60,683 bases of DNA. Origin: CAYUVA01 sp964448115 [NCBI: uncultured bacterium] (GTDB lineage Bacteria; CAYUVA01). The translations under genes were made by a program, and so were the position numbers. Shown here one piece after another: positions 60,621-60,683 of this stretch (position 1 is the first letter of the stretch; every line of letters starts with the position of its first letter). The notes under the pieces were generated by a model that worked only from the letters and a program-made list of their open reading frames with translations, ran no database searches and was not told the origin of the DNA. Location of the stretch: contig CAYUVA010000025.1 in the NCBI GenBank assembly GCA_964448115.1, positions 1-60,683 on the forward strand, read 5' to 3'.

Positions 60621-60683
60621 TCTTTATTGTAACTGTTTAGCAACTGGAAGTGATCTTTCATTTTCCGCTTGATAAGGAATTTT

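Overview
The window reads as a chromosomal segment from a diderm bacterium of an uncultured or little-studied lineage. The outer-membrane evidence is direct: BamA, TolB, a CpoB/YbgF-like lipoprotein, Pal and several lipobox proteins. Large secreted proteins with threonine-proline linkers (TPTPTATPTNTPT style) are a habit I associate with candidate phyla such as Sumerlaeota/BRC1 and their neighbours, but I cannot fix the phylum from sequence reading alone. Gene density is high, base composition is moderate, and one clearly AT-rich patch stands out (about 46.0-48.2 kb).

Layout. 0-13.6 kb: an incomplete PQQ-like propeller protein, a small secreted protein of unknown function, tRNA-Arg(TCT), thiC, a 14-repeat propeller protein, a TMTC-like membrane glycosyltransferase with a heptanucleotide repeat in its gene, and a 1338-residue subtilisin-like protease. 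14.1-21.0 kb: pheS-pheT-zapB-like-zapA, then an unusual two-ATPase protein under its own promoter. 21.0-27.9 kb, minus strand: two family-2 glycosyltransferases, a double M16 peptidase, a hotdog thioesterase, a small lipoprotein and ribF, tightly packed. 28.0-37.0 kb, plus strand: M29 aminopeptidase, dnaX, a citrate synthase/citryl-CoA lyase-like enzyme overlapping an isocitrate dehydrogenase-like gene, and a second subtilisin-like protease. 37.0-46.0 kb: a TPR lipoprotein, GT87-like membrane protein, tatA, moeA, trmO, a polytopic membrane protein, a HAMP-only membrane protein, a propeller lipoprotein and a PT-linker protein. 46.0-48.2 kb: a restriction-modification pair. 48.2-54.8 kb, minus strand: pal, cpoB-like, nudix, tolB, bamA. 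54.9-60.6 kb: PASTA protein, rpe, purH, punA and a DUF2723 membrane protein.

How the genes fit together. Much of the accessory content concerns the cell surface. Three secreted proteins with unrelated front ends (a propeller and two S8 proteases) share a similar C-terminal domain of about 100 residues behind a PT-rich linker, which suggests a common surface-attachment or sorting role. Three polytopic proteins resemble GT-C glycosyltransferases, and a fourth might; PT-rich linkers are plausible O-glycan acceptors, but that link is inference. The Pal-CpoB-TolB-BamA cluster supplies envelope assembly. The most unusual single gene is the two-ATPase protein at 18.2-21.0 kb, an N-terminal STAND/archaeal-type ATPase joined to a degenerate NtrC-type AAA+ module. 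The restriction-modification pair is the clearest candidate for recent acquisition.
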